DNA from: Anaerohabitans sp036788095
GTDB lineage: Bacteria > Zhuqueibacterota > Zhuqueibacteria > Residuimicrobiales > Residuimicrobiaceae
Reading direction: 5' to 3'
DNA: 64,000 nucleotides
Assembly: GCA_036788095.1 (NCBI GenBank)
Contig: DAIQOA010000002.1
Span: 1 to 64,000, forward strand
Every line of letters starts with the position of its first letter. Within the stretch, counting starts at the first letter, position 1. The notes below the pieces were generated by a model. That model had not been told where the DNA came from and ran no database searches. It saw only the letters and a list, made by a program, of their open reading frames with translations. Shown piece after piece: positions 36,398-45,601 of the stretch. The position numbers and the translations under genes were made by a program.

Positions 36398-36473
36398 AAC
36401 GACAACTCTTTGTTCTGCCGGCGGGGAAAGCCCGTCATAGACCTGTTCACCCTTTCTATCCTAGGAGCGTCGC

Positions 36474-37580
36474 ATGAAAGTCAATTTTCTCGATCTCAAG
36501 GCGCAATATCTCTCCATCAAGTCGGAAATCGACGAGGCCATTCTGGCGGTTTTGAATAAAAGCGCGTTTGCCGCCGGACCGTTTGTCAAATCATTTGAAA
36601 CCAATTTCGCCCAGCGTCAGGGCGCAAAATTTTGCGTGGGCGTCAACAACGGCACCGCGGCGCTGCACGCCGCCATGATGGCGCTGAACATCGGGCCGGG
36701 CGACGAGGTGATCGTTCCGGCCAACACGTTTTTCGCCACCCCGGAGGCCGTGAGCTTGTCCGGCGCCACACCCGTGTTCGTCGATTGCGAACCCCAATAC
36801 TATAACATCGATCCAGCCAAAATTGAAGGGGCGATCAGTAAAAAAACCAAAGCGATCATCGCCGTTCACCTCTATGGCCAACCGGCCCAGGCGGATCAAG
36901 TGAAAAGAATCAGCGATAAGCACGGACTGCTGCTCATCGAGGACTGCGCCCAATCCCATCTGGCCGAGCTGAACGGCCGGCCCACCGGCACCTTCGGCGT
37001 GTGCGGCTGCTTTAGCTTTTATCCGGGCAAAAACCTCGGCGCCTACGGCGAAGGCGGCGCGGTGATCACCAACGACGAGGCGCTCTACAACAAACTCATG
37101 ATGATCCGCGATCACGGCAGCGCTAAAAAATATTATCACGATCTCATCGGCCACAACTATCGCCTGGAGGGCCTGCAGGGCGCCATCCTCGACGTCAAGC
37201 TGCGCCATCTCGACGCCTGGACCGAAATCCGGCGCCGCAACGCCGACGCCTATCGCCGGGAGCTGGCGACGTGCGGCGAGATCGTGGTACCGGAGGAGAT
37301 GGCCGGCGCCAAACATGTCTATCACCTGTTCGTCATCCGCAGCAAGCAACGCGATGCGCTGCAAAAATATCTGCAGGAGAACGAGGTCTACACCGGGATC
37401 CATTATCCCATCCCCTGCCATTTGCAAAAAGCCTATGCATCCCTGAATTACGCCCGAGGCGCGTTCCCGGTCAGCGAAACCTATGCGGACGAAATTCTTT
37501 CTCTGCCCATGTCGGAGATGCTGAGAGAGGAAGAGATCGCTTTTGCGGCCAGAACCATCAAAGCCTTTTTCGCCAAATAA
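36474..37580 (+). CDS. DegT/DnrJ/EryC1-family sugar aminotransferase
   Basis: 368 residues, PLP-dependent fold type I. Signatures: VNFLDLKAQYLSIKSEID, FCVGVNNGTAALHAAM, GDEVIVPANTFFATPEAV, LYGQPAQADQVK, EDCAQSH and GCFSFYPGKNLGAYGEGG (the lysine of PGKN forms the Schiff base). Enzymes of this kind convert nucleotide-linked 3- or 4-keto sugars to amino sugars such as Quip3NAc or Fucp3NAc. It implies an amino sugar in the polymer, but the nucleotide-sugar dehydratase or reductase is not in this window. ATG follows TAGGAGC. Confidence 0.93.
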   Translation: MKVNFLDLKAQYLSIKSEIDEAILAVLNKSAFAAGPFVKSFETNFAQRQGAKFCVGVNNGTAALHAAMMALNIGPGDEVIVPANTFFATPEAVSLSGATPVFVDCEPQYYNIDPAKIEGAISKKTKAIIAVHLYGQPAQADQVKRISDKHGLLLIEDCAQSHLAELNGRPTGTFGVCGCFSFYPGKNLGAYGEGGAVITNDEALYNKLMMIRDHGSAKKYYHDLIGHNYRLEGLQGAILDVKLRHLDAWTEIRRRNADAYRRELATCGEIVVPEEMAGAKHVYHLFVIRSKQRDALQKYLQENEVYTGIHYPIPCHLQKAYASLNYARGAFPVSETYADEILSLPMSEMLREEEIAFAARTIKAFFAK

Positions 37581-37712
37581 CGGCCTGCACGCCTGCCGAT
37601 GGCGCCGGAAATCGGTTCCGCTGAAAGGGCTGCTCAACCTGGGCGAACCGCCGGCAAGAAAACGGGCTCGGTTCCACTTTCCGCCGCCCTTTTTTGCCAG
37701 GAGGACAGAACC

Positions 37713-39167
37713 ATAAAACAATTGATCAAAGCCACCACCCTGTCGGGCGCCTTTACCGTCCTCAACACGGTCATCAGCTTTGTTAAAACCAAAGTCATGG
37801 CGCTGCTCTTGGGAACAGAGGGCGTGGGCTTTATCGGACAGCTGAACAGCTTTTTTCTCCTGCTGAGCAACGCGACCTCGTTGGGCAACAACGTCGGCGT
37901 CACGCGCTTTGTCGCTGACTTTAAGGCGCAAGGGGAAGATGAAAAAATCAACCGTCTGATTCACAGCGTCCGCCTGGTCATCGGCTTTTTTGTTTTGTTC
38001 TGCGTGATCCTGGGGATCGTGTTTTCCCGCACCCTCTCCCTCTGGATCCTCAAAGATGAAAAATACTTTCTCCCGATTATCATCACCCTGATCGGGCTGC
38101 CCTTTACGGTTTTATATCATTTTTACCGTTCGCTGTTCACCGGTTTGCTGGAGATCCGCACCTACGTCCTCACCGGGGCACTCACCGCGCTGGCGGGTTT
38201 GCTCCTGCTGCTTCCTCTGGTGTATTTCTTTCGATTGAACGGCGCGGTGTGGCACCTTGCCCTGTTCGCCGCGGCCGGGCTGGTCATCGCACATTCTTTC
38301 TACAGGCGAATCAGATCGCGCCGTCTGCCCGGCCTATCGAGGGCGCCCGTTTTTGACCGCGCCATTCTGTCGAACATCCTCCAGTTCGGCGCCGCCAGCC
38401 TGATCGCCACCACCAGTCTGTATCTGGCTAATCTGATCGTGCGCAAGATCATCCTCGATCATCTGGGATGGGCACAGGCCGGCATCTACGCGGCCATGCT
38501 GCAGATGTCCAACCAATGCATCCAGCTGGTGCTGGAATCGATCAACACCTATTGCTATCCGCGGCTGAGTGGTCTGCAGAAATCCGGAGAGGTGGTGCAT
38601 GAGCTGAACGAGATCTTGCGCCTCACGCTCACTCTCATCACACCTCTCATCGTGGCGTTTGTTCTTTTCAAGGATCTGATCATCGTCGTGTTCTTATCCC
38701 GCGAATTTCTTCTGGCGTCGTCGCTCATCGGCATGCAGCTTTTAGGAGACGCGTTCAAGGCGGTCGGCTGGTCCATCGGCGTCAGTCTGTTGCCGATGAA
38801 AAAGCTCAAGGCGTTCGCCCTCATCGACGTGCTGTGGAGCGCGCTGTTCGTCTCCCTCAGCATGGCGCTGGCGCCGCGATGGGGATTGAAGGGAATTCTG
38901 GCTGCTTATCTGGCCGGCTATGCTTTTCATGTGGGGGTGAACTATGTGTACGCGGCCAGGACCATCGCCTACCGGCTGTGGCCCGCCAATCAAGTCCTTG
39001 CGCTGCTCTCGTTGCTGCTGATTGTTTATACGACGATGTTCTTCCGACCGGCGCCCTTTCATCTGCTGCTCCTTTCCATCGGCGTTCCGGTCTGGTGCTG
39101 GAAAGCGGTACGGCGGGAAGAGATCGCAGCGCTATGCCGGATCTTCAAAGGAAAATTTTCAGCATGA
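37713..39167 (+). CDS. Wzx-type polysaccharide flippase, apparently with an ATA start
   Basis: About 484 residues with 12-14 hydrophobic segments and the flippase N-terminus IKQLIKATTLSGAFTVLNTV and FVKTKVMALLLGTEGVGFIGQ. It should flip undecaprenyl-linked repeat units across the inner membrane. A strong AGGAGG ends nine bases before ATA 37713, the exact codon where homologues have Met (MKQLIKAT-type start). TTG 37722 is an alternative; the far upstream ATG at 37599 adds polar sequence that looks non-coding. Its end overlaps the next glycosyltransferase by four bases (ATGA). Confidence 0.8.
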   Translation: MKQLIKATTLSGAFTVLNTVISFVKTKVMALLLGTEGVGFIGQLNSFFLLLSNATSLGNNVGVTRFVADFKAQGEDEKINRLIHSVRLVIGFFVLFCVILGIVFSRTLSLWILKDEKYFLPIIITLIGLPFTVLYHFYRSLFTGLLEIRTYVLTGALTALAGLLLLLPLVYFFRLNGAVWHLALFAAAGLVIAHSFYRRIRSRRLPGLSRAPVFDRAILSNILQFGAASLIATTSLYLANLIVRKIILDHLGWAQAGIYAAMLQMSNQCIQLVLESINTYCYPRLSGLQKSGEVVHELNEILRLTLTLITPLIVAFVLFKDLIIVVFLSREFLLASSLIGMQLLGDAFKAVGWSIGVSLLPMKKLKAFALIDVLWSALFVSLSMALAPRWGLKGILAAYLAGYAFHVGVNYVYAARTIAYRLWPANQVLALLSLLLIVYTTMFFRPAPFHLLLLSIGVPVWCWKAVRREEIAALCRIFKGKFSA

Positions 39168-40330
39168 AACGGCTGTTGATCCTGTCCCACATGTTTCCCA
39201 ACCGCAACGATCCGCGCCTGGGCATCTTTGTCTACGATCAGCTGATCGCGCTGAAGGACCGGTACGCGATCCAGGTGCTGGCGCCGGCGCCCTGGTTTCC
39301 CAACCTTCCCTTGTTCAGCCGCTGGTCCCGCCATCGGCGAGTGGAAAAAGCAGCAATGCTGAACGGCCTGACCGTCGCATATCCGCGCCGGCTGGTTTTT
39401 CCCAAAGGCTACGGGCAGGTGCTGATGGGGCTGTTTTACTTTATTGCGGCGTATCGACGCTGCAAAAAACTTGACTTTGACCTGGTCCACGGCCATGCCG
39501 TGTGGCCCGACGGTTTTGCCGCATCGCTGATCGGCCGACTTTTGCACAAGCCGGTGGTCATCACATCCCACGGCGCAGACACCTATCGATTTTTAACCAA
39601 CATCACCACCCGTCCGTTGGTACGCTGGGGCCTGCGCCATGCCCAACGGGTGATCGCCGTGTCCCTGGCGGAAAAACAGTTCCTGCAGCGGTGGTGCGGA
39701 ATCGAAGAAAAACTGGTTCTGATCAACAACGGCGTTAATCTGGAGAAATTTTATCCGCAGCCGATGAATACATGCCGGCAACGGTTGCATCTTGCACCGG
39801 ATAAAAAAATTATTCTCTATGTCGGCTATCTCTATCCGGTAAAGGGTGTGACCTATCTGTTGGACGCCTTCAGCCGGCTGAGGCGCCTGCGGCCGGATCT
39901 CCATCTGGTCCTGGTCGGAGGAGGATCAGAGAGGGAGGCGTTGTCCACTCAGGCCTCCAGGCTGGGGATCACCGCCCATGTGACCTTTAGCGGCGAACAG
40001 CCCCACGATGAGATCCCCCTGTGGATGAATGCGGCCAACCTTTTTTGTCTGCCCAGCCTGAACGAGGGCTGGCCCACGGTGCTGTTTGAGGCGCTGGCCT
40101 GCGCCAAACCCATTGTGGCCACCCGGGTGGGCGGGATTCCGGAGGCCATCGGCGACGAGCGATACGCGATCCTGGTGGAACCGGCACAACCACAACCCTT
40201 GGCTGAGGCTTTGGATAGAGCGCTGCTAAAAGCCTGGAACCCATCCGATCTGACGGACTATGCCCGGAGAAACAGCTGGCAGGCCAAAGCGGATGAATTG
40301 CACATCATTTACGAGTCCCTGACCCCATGA
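39164..40330 (+). CDS. Glycosyltransferase family 4
   Basis: 388 residues, GT-B fold. It begins MKRLLILSHMFPNRNDPRLG, has the N-domain HGHAVWPDGF and SHGADTYRFL, then the C-domain LINNGVNLEKF, ILYVGYLYPVKGVTYLL, LVGGGSEREAL, and the GT4 signature LPSLNEGWPTVLFEALACAKPIVATRVGGIPE with the EX7E glutamates. It should transfer a sugar to the lipid-linked repeat unit at the cytoplasmic face. Start overlaps wzx by four bases; its stop also overlaps the next gene by four bases. Confidence 0.93.
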   Translation: MKRLLILSHMFPNRNDPRLGIFVYDQLIALKDRYAIQVLAPAPWFPNLPLFSRWSRHRRVEKAAMLNGLTVAYPRRLVFPKGYGQVLMGLFYFIAAYRRCKKLDFDLVHGHAVWPDGFAASLIGRLLHKPVVITSHGADTYRFLTNITTRPLVRWGLRHAQRVIAVSLAEKQFLQRWCGIEEKLVLINNGVNLEKFYPQPMNTCRQRLHLAPDKKIILYVGYLYPVKGVTYLLDAFSRLRRLRPDLHLVLVGGGSEREALSTQASRLGITAHVTFSGEQPHDEIPLWMNAANLFCLPSLNEGWPTVLFEALACAKPIVATRVGGIPEAIGDERYAILVEPAQPQPLAEALDRALLKAWNPSDLTDYARRNSWQAKADELHIIYESLTP

Positions 40331-41493
40331 GCACATTGAAAAGCAAATCCATCCTCTCTCTCGCCAGCTGCCCCTTTCGCCAGCAGCCGGTGCTGCGCAA
40401 AGAGGCGGCGACGTTGACCAAAGCCGGGTGGCGGGTTTCGGTGATCGCCTGGGATCGACGCGCCCTCCACCCTGCCTACGACACCGTCGACGCAGTGGCG
40501 GTGGAGAACATCCTTATCCACGGCAGCTATGGCACTGGAAGTCTCAGCATGATCGTCAAGACGCTGATGTTCTGGTTCATCGCCGTGAAGCGCCTGATTA
40601 AAAAGAGAAACACCTTTTCCATCCTCCACTGTCAGGATCTGAGCACCCTTCTGCCCGCTTTTATCGCCAGCCGGCTGCTGAGAAAAGTCATGGTGTTCGA
40701 CAGCCACGATCCCTATCCGGAGATGCTCGCGCTTACCCAGCCGCGCTTCATGGTGACCCTGGCGGCGTGGATCGAAAAATTTTTCTGCCGGCGGGTCGAC
40801 GCGATCCTGACCGTGAACGGACTGATGAAAGAACGGTTTGAAAAAATCACTGCACGCCCCATCACGATTGTCTACAATTATCCCGAACTAGACGTTTTCC
40901 AGGCTGAGGCTAAACCGGTTGAAACCGATCGAACGCCGCTGGTCATCGGTCGTATCGGCACGCTCGCCGAAAACCTGGGCATCGAGGAGACGATCGCCGC
41001 GTTTATCGCCGTGGCCGAAGAATTTGACGTGCGTCTGCTGTTCGTAGGGCGCCTCGCTGATACATTGCGGGATAAAGTGCTGCGCCTTATCGAACCGGTT
41101 CGCGACCGTGTGCAGCTGGTGGCGGACATCCCTTATTTTCAGGTGCCCGCCTATTACCGGCAAATGGACATCTCGATGGTGCTCTATGGGGGGCAGGGCA
41201 TCTCACCCTACGTCAGTCCCATGAAGCTGTTCGAATCCATGGCCATGGCTGTGCCGGTGATCGCCTCGGATGTGGGCGAGGTGCGCTCGGTGATGGAAAA
41301 AAGCGACTGCGGCCTGGTGGTCGACTGCGGCGATGTGCCTGCGGTGGAGGCCGCCCTGCGCCGGTTGTTGCGCGACGCTGCGCTGCGCCGGCGAATGGGA
41401 GAGAACGGGCTTGCTCAAGCGCGTGCAGAGTACAATTGGGAGATGGAGGGAAAAAAACTGATCCGCATGTATGAAGAGCTGTTAACGCAATGA
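40327..41493 (+). CDS. Glycosyltransferase family 4, second copy
   Basis: 388 residues, GT-B fold. Features: PFRQQPVLRKEAATLTKAGW near the start, HCQDLSTLLPA, DSHDPYPEML, VYNYPELDVF, IGRIGTLAENLGIEE, VGRLADTL, and the C-terminal YGGQGISPYVSPMKLFESMAMAVPVIASDVGEV with the EX7E-type glutamate. It differs enough from the preceding gene to have another sugar specificity. A hydrophobic N-terminal helix (MIVKTLMFWFIAV) may anchor it. It shares a four-base overlap with the gene before and is followed by a gap of 142 bases without a clear promoter. Confidence 0.9.
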   Translation: MSTLKSKSILSLASCPFRQQPVLRKEAATLTKAGWRVSVIAWDRRALHPAYDTVDAVAVENILIHGSYGTGSLSMIVKTLMFWFIAVKRLIKKRNTFSILHCQDLSTLLPAFIASRLLRKVMVFDSHDPYPEMLALTQPRFMVTLAAWIEKFFCRRVDAILTVNGLMKERFEKITARPITIVYNYPELDVFQAEAKPVETDRTPLVIGRIGTLAENLGIEETIAAFIAVAEEFDVRLLFVGRLADTLRDKVLRLIEPVRDRVQLVADIPYFQVPAYYRQMDISMVLYGGQGISPYVSPMKLFESMAMAVPVIASDVGEVRSVMEKSDCGLVVDCGDVPAVEAALRRLLRDAALRRRMGENGLAQARAEYNWEMEGKKLIRMYEELLTQ

Positions 41494-41635
41494 CCGTGAG
41501 ACCGAAAAAAACATAACCCCAACCTGTCGCAGTCGGAACCGGTTGAAAACATCGCGCCCGCTTTTTCACGACGCAGTCAGCGCCGGCCTGGCCGCTGCTC
41601 CGTAGAACCGTTGCGCTTTGTCGGAGTGAAACGAA

Positions 41636-42925
41636 ATGAAAAAAATACATGCCTGTAAAGGTTCCAACCGCCCGGCGATAGCGATGCTGCTATGCTGCCT
41701 GCTGAGCGCCGGCATGGCGCAAACCGTCTGGCGCCCGTTCAGTGACGATAGCCCATGGAACACGCCGGTCGGCGACCTGCCGCTCATCGACAAAAATTCC
41801 AGCGTTTATCTGAGGCAGACCACCACCCTGTACCGCCAACGCACGCTGAGAAACACAGAGTGCCCGGTCTCTGCCACGCGGCAGAGTTGGGGGATTGCGC
41901 TCTTTTTCATCGACGGACTTTACCCCTACCCCAAAGAGCTGCTGATCTCCTGCCATAGCTCCTGGGGCAAGCCGCTGACAGTGGCTCTGCCCAAATGGGC
42001 TGAGCCAGACCGCTCAGAAGACGCCCACCTCTGCCTCATCGACCGCGACAAAGGGCTGGAGTGGGATTTTTGGAATGTAAAGGGAAAATATCCCAGGTTT
42101 TCCTGCGGCAGCAGTGCGCTGGTCCACACGCGGGCGTCCGGCGTGATCACGGCCGCGCACGGCTGCCGGGAATCCGGCTTTCCTCTGTCCGCCGGTCTGG
42201 TGCGGCCGGAAGAGCTGCGCAGCGGCGAGATCCGTCACGCCCTGGTGTTCGGCTTTGACGGCCGCAACGGCTACGATCAATTCGTCTACCCTGCTATCAC
42301 CGGATGCGATAATCAATTCGGACCCAACGGCCACCACGTGCTGCCCATGGGCAGCCGCTTACAGCTGTCCCCGGATTACGATCTCTCCACCCTGACCCCG
42401 GCTGCGCGCATCGTCGCCCGGGCGCTGCAGACCTATGGCATGTATCTGGGCGACGAGGGCGACGGCCACTCCCTGGGCGTGTATTTTCAGACCCTGGGGG
42501 AGATCGACAACGACGGCGTGGTCGATGACTGGATCAAATTATGGAAGGGCCTGTGGAATGAAGAGGATCGCGCCTCCCTGGCTAAACTGAACGCCGGCCA
42601 TTTCCGCGTCCTGGAGCTGCCGGCCATCGGCGCCGGAAGGCCACCGCTGATCGCGTTCACCGCGCTGCCGGACACGATCACGACGGACAAGGAGATCCAA
42701 TTCAAAATTGAAAAACGGGCCGGCGATCAGCCGATAGCCCGGGTGCAGTTCTTCCTCGATCAAACCTCCTACGCACAACCCGCCTACACTGACAGGACCG
42801 CGCCCTTTAGCTGGCGGGTCGGCAAACGGCGATTGAGTCCAGGGCTTCACAGTATTCGCGCCGTGGCCACTGACCAAAAGGGTTCGAAAAACTGGACGAG
42901 CCGCAAGTTCTATGTGGTCCGATAA
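41636..42925 (+). CDS. Secreted protein of unknown function in the polysaccharide locus
   Basis: 429 residues. A signal peptide (AIAMLLCCLLSAGMAQ) is followed by a mature protein opening WRPFSDDSPWNTPVGDLPLID. The middle has GVITAAHGCRESGFPLSAGL, HALVFGFDGRNGYDQ, PNGHHVLPMGSRLQLSPDYD and IVARALQTYGMYLGDEG, motifs I recall from uncharacterised bacterial secreted proteins near polymer genes. The last 95 residues look like an Ig-like fold (PPLIAFTALPDTITTDKEIQ to the end). I cannot assign a function. A polymer hydrolase, lyase or binding protein is possible. It interrupts the run of glycosyltransferase genes. Confidence 0.75.
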   Translation: MKKIHACKGSNRPAIAMLLCCLLSAGMAQTVWRPFSDDSPWNTPVGDLPLIDKNSSVYLRQTTTLYRQRTLRNTECPVSATRQSWGIALFFIDGLYPYPKELLISCHSSWGKPLTVALPKWAEPDRSEDAHLCLIDRDKGLEWDFWNVKGKYPRFSCGSSALVHTRASGVITAAHGCRESGFPLSAGLVRPEELRSGEIRHALVFGFDGRNGYDQFVYPAITGCDNQFGPNGHHVLPMGSRLQLSPDYDLSTLTPAARIVARALQTYGMYLGDEGDGHSLGVYFQTLGEIDNDGVVDDWIKLWKGLWNEEDRASLAKLNAGHFRVLELPAIGAGRPPLIAFTALPDTITTDKEIQFKIEKRAGDQPIARVQFFLDQTSYAQPAYTDRTAPFSWRVGKRRLSPGLHSIRAVATDQKGSKNWTSRKFYVVR

Positions 42926-43043
42926 TCCCGGCATTGGACCAGGTGGGGCCGCTTTGGTGGAAATGGCCGGCTGGAGCACAACGACAGCCGGCGTCCGGTT
43001 GCGGCCCGCGATTCCCCCATATGTTTTCCGCGCATAAAATACT

Positions 43044-43071
43044 TTGATTTATGCGGCTGGTTTGTTATATT
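43044..43071 (+). promoter_or_regulatory. Possible internal promoter before the GT2 gene
   Basis: TTGATT (43044-43049), a 16-base spacer and TATATT (43066-43071), starting transcription near 43078, about 38 bases before the ATG at 43116. It would allow the last two polymer genes and serS to be expressed apart from the rest. Confidence 0.45.
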
Positions 43072-43115
43072 TTCTATTCAAGGTTGCGGTCAGTCACTCA
43101 CGACAAATAGTCTGC

Positions 43116-44102
43116 ATGCAAGCGAATTACCCGCTAGTTTCCATTGTCATTCCCATGCTCAACGAGATCAGCGCCATCGAGCGCTGCATTCGCTCGATCG
43201 AGGAGCAGGATTATCCCCAGGATCGCATCGAGATCCTGGTGGTGGACGGCCTGTCTACAGACGGCTCCCGCGAGCGGGTCCTGGAGATGGCCAAAACCGC
43301 AGGCAACCTGCGCCTGCTCGACAATCCGGCGAAACGCACGCCGATCTCTCTCAATCTCGGAGCGAAAAACAGTCGCGGCGAGGTGGTCATCATCCTCGGC
43401 GCGCACACGCGGATCAAATCCGATTTCGTCCGGCTGAACATTCACTATCTGCAGACCCTCCAGGTCTCCTGCGTCGGCGGCACCCAGATCAACACCGGCG
43501 ACACCTTTATGCAGACCGCCATCGGTTGCGCCATGGGATCCCGTTTCGGCATTCCCAGCGCGCCCTACCGGTTTGATAAAAAAGCCCGTTTCGTCGACAC
43601 CGTGGTTTATGCGGCCTATAGAAAAGAGCTGTTTGAGCACGTCGGCTATTTCGACGAAGAGCTGCACATCGCCGAAGACGCGGAATTCAACTGGCGCATC
43701 CGCCAGGCTGGTCACCAAATATACTTTACGCCGGATATCGTATCCTATTATTATCCCCGCAAGAATCTTGTCCAGTTGGCCAAACAGTTCTTCAACTATG
43801 GCATTCTGCGGGTCAATGTAGTCAAAAAACACGGCAACGCCGTCAAGCTGCTGCATATGATTCCGCCGTCCTTTCTGCTGAGCTCCTTATTGCTGGCCGG
43901 CTGGGGGCTGAGGCAGCCTGCGGCGTGGCGGATTTTGGCCGGACTGTGGCTGGTCTATGCGCTGTACGTCGCTGCCGCCTCTTTCATCACCGCCCGTCAG
44001 AACCGTACCATGGTGATGACCCTGGTACTGCCACTCGTCTTTATGGTGATGCAGATCAGTTGGGCGGCGGGTTTTCTGGTCGGGATCGTAAAAACGCACT
44101 GA
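43116..44102 (+). CDS. Glycosyltransferase family 2 with C-terminal membrane helices
   Basis: About 328 residues, GT-A fold: PLVSIVIPMLNEISAIERCI, VVDGLSTDGSRE, LNLGAKNSRGEVVIILGAHT (metal-binding region), FDEELHIAEDAEFNWRIRQAGH (ED and QXXRW-like part). After residue 245 there are two or three hydrophobic segments, as in ExoA-like succinoglycan transferases. ATG 43116 begins at the conserved start; an upstream in-frame ATG adds 24 residues that read as leader sequence and contain the predicted promoter. The next gene starts 40 bases later. Confidence 0.92.
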   Translation: MQANYPLVSIVIPMLNEISAIERCIRSIEEQDYPQDRIEILVVDGLSTDGSRERVLEMAKTAGNLRLLDNPAKRTPISLNLGAKNSRGEVVIILGAHTRIKSDFVRLNIHYLQTLQVSCVGGTQINTGDTFMQTAIGCAMGSRFGIPSAPYRFDKKARFVDTVVYAAYRKELFEHVGYFDEELHIAEDAEFNWRIRQAGHQIYFTPDIVSYYYPRKNLVQLAKQFFNYGILRVNVVKKHGNAVKLLHMIPPSFLLSSLLLAGWGLRQPAAWRILAGLWLVYALYVAAASFITARQNRTMVMTLVLPLVFMVMQISWAAGFLVGIVKTH

Positions 44103-44141
44103 TCACCGGCCGCCCTTTGCACCGGACCTTTGGGTTGCTGC

Positions 44142-45542
44142 ATGCCGAAACCAATAGAAAAACTGCTTCTCCTCACCGTCGATTTCCTCACCATCCAGGC
44201 GGCGTTCTGGGGCTTGCTGCAATTGCGCACCAGCCTGCATCTGTTCGCCGTGCCCGGCGGCCTGATGCAGCTGCAGGTCTCGCTGGTGATCTATGTTTAC
44301 TGGCTGTTGCTGTTTCTTTTTTTCGGCCTGTATCAGTCCTGGTACACGCAGTCGCGTTTTGACGAAACCATCTCGGTCTTTAAGGCGATCGCGTTCGGCA
44401 CCCTGCTGATTGTACTGCTGACCGCAGAACCGGAGCAGGACCTCTCTCAACCGCCCACGATCGGCCGGTTGATGATCATCAGTTATTTTGCCCTCATGGT
44501 GTTCTGTGTCGCCGGCGGCCGCCTCATCCTGCACACGATGCAGAGAAAACTGCTGCAGGCCGGCGTGGGGCAGCGCAATACGCTCATCATCGGCTGGAAC
44601 GGAAAATCCAAAAGGCTGGCGGACAAGATCAAACAGTTTCCGGCTCTGGGCTATCGGGTGGTGGGCTTTGTCGCTTTGAAACCCGAAGAGATCGGCAAAA
44701 CCCACAATGGCTTGAGCGTGCTGGGCAGTCTCGACGACCTCGATCGCTTGGTCGGCGTGCAAAGAGTCGAAGAGGTGATCCTGTCGCTGGGACAATTGCC
44801 GCAGAAACGGGTGATGCACGTCATCGGACTGTGCGACGAACAGCCGGTGCACATCAAAATCGAGCCCGAGCTGTACCACGTGGTGATGGGGCAGGCGCGC
44901 ACCCAGCAGATCTATGGATTTCCGCTGATCGAGATCAACCCGCAGATCATGCCGGCGTGGGAACGGCGCGTCAAACGGATGCTGGATATCGTCTTCGCCG
45001 TTCTCTTTTTGCTGCTCCTCCTGCCGGTCATGCTGATCACCGCAATGCTGATCAAGCTCGATTCCAGGGGACCGGTGCTCTTCAATCAGCAGCGGGTGGG
45101 AAGGAACGGCAAGCTGTTCACCATCTACAAGTTTCGCACCATGATCAAGGACGCGGAAAAATACACCGGACCGGTCTGGGCGGAGAAAAGCGATCCGCGC
45201 ATCACCCGCATGGGGCGGTTCATGCGCAGAGTGCGGCTGGATGAATTTCCTCAGTGCATCAACGTGTTGAAAGGCGACATGAGCCTGGTGGGGCCGCGGC
45301 CGGAACGGCCGTACTTTGTGGAAAAGCTGAAAGAGGAGTATCCCTATTACACCCGCCGGCTCAAAGTAAAGCCGGGCATTACCGGCTGGGCCCAGGTAAA
45401 GGGCGAGTACGACACCAGCATCGAAAACGTGCGCGAAAAACTGCAGTACGACCTGTACTATATCGAAAACATGTCGCTGCGCATGGACATACGGATCATG
45501 CTGTACACCGTTTTCGTCATGTTGCGATTTAAAGGACAGTAG
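44142..45542 (+). CDS. Polyprenyl-phosphate phosphoglycosyl transferase (WbaP/WcaJ-like)
   Basis: About 466 residues. Four or five membrane helices (about 10-120) are followed by a Rossmann-like region with TLIIGWNGKSKRLADK and LSVLGSLDDL, and a C-terminal bacterial sugar transferase domain: KRMLDIVFAVLFLLLLL, DSRGPVLFNQQRVGRNGK, YKFRTMIKDAEK, RRVRLDEFPQCINVLKGDMS, LVGPRPERP and PGITGWAQVKGEY. The DE pair of LDEFPQ is catalytic in this fold. It starts the repeat unit by placing a sugar phosphate on undecaprenyl phosphate. ATG 44142 is preferred; the TTG four codons upstream has no better site. Confidence 0.94.
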   Translation: MPKPIEKLLLLTVDFLTIQAAFWGLLQLRTSLHLFAVPGGLMQLQVSLVIYVYWLLLFLFFGLYQSWYTQSRFDETISVFKAIAFGTLLIVLLTAEPEQDLSQPPTIGRLMIISYFALMVFCVAGGRLILHTMQRKLLQAGVGQRNTLIIGWNGKSKRLADKIKQFPALGYRVVGFVALKPEEIGKTHNGLSVLGSLDDLDRLVGVQRVEEVILSLGQLPQKRVMHVIGLCDEQPVHIKIEPELYHVVMGQARTQQIYGFPLIEINPQIMPAWERRVKRMLDIVFAVLFLLLLLPVMLITAMLIKLDSRGPVLFNQQRVGRNGKLFTIYKFRTMIKDAEKYTGPVWAEKSDPRITRMGRFMRRVRLDEFPQCINVLKGDMSLVGPRPERPYFVEKLKEEYPYYTRRLKVKPGITGWAQVKGEYDTSIENVREKLQYDLYYIENMSLRMDIRIMLYTVFVMLRFKGQ

Positions 45543-45601
45543 GCAGGTGCGGGTGCGTCATGGACGCCCCTGCGAACGAATCAAACAAGAGGTGCTCAAC
45601 C

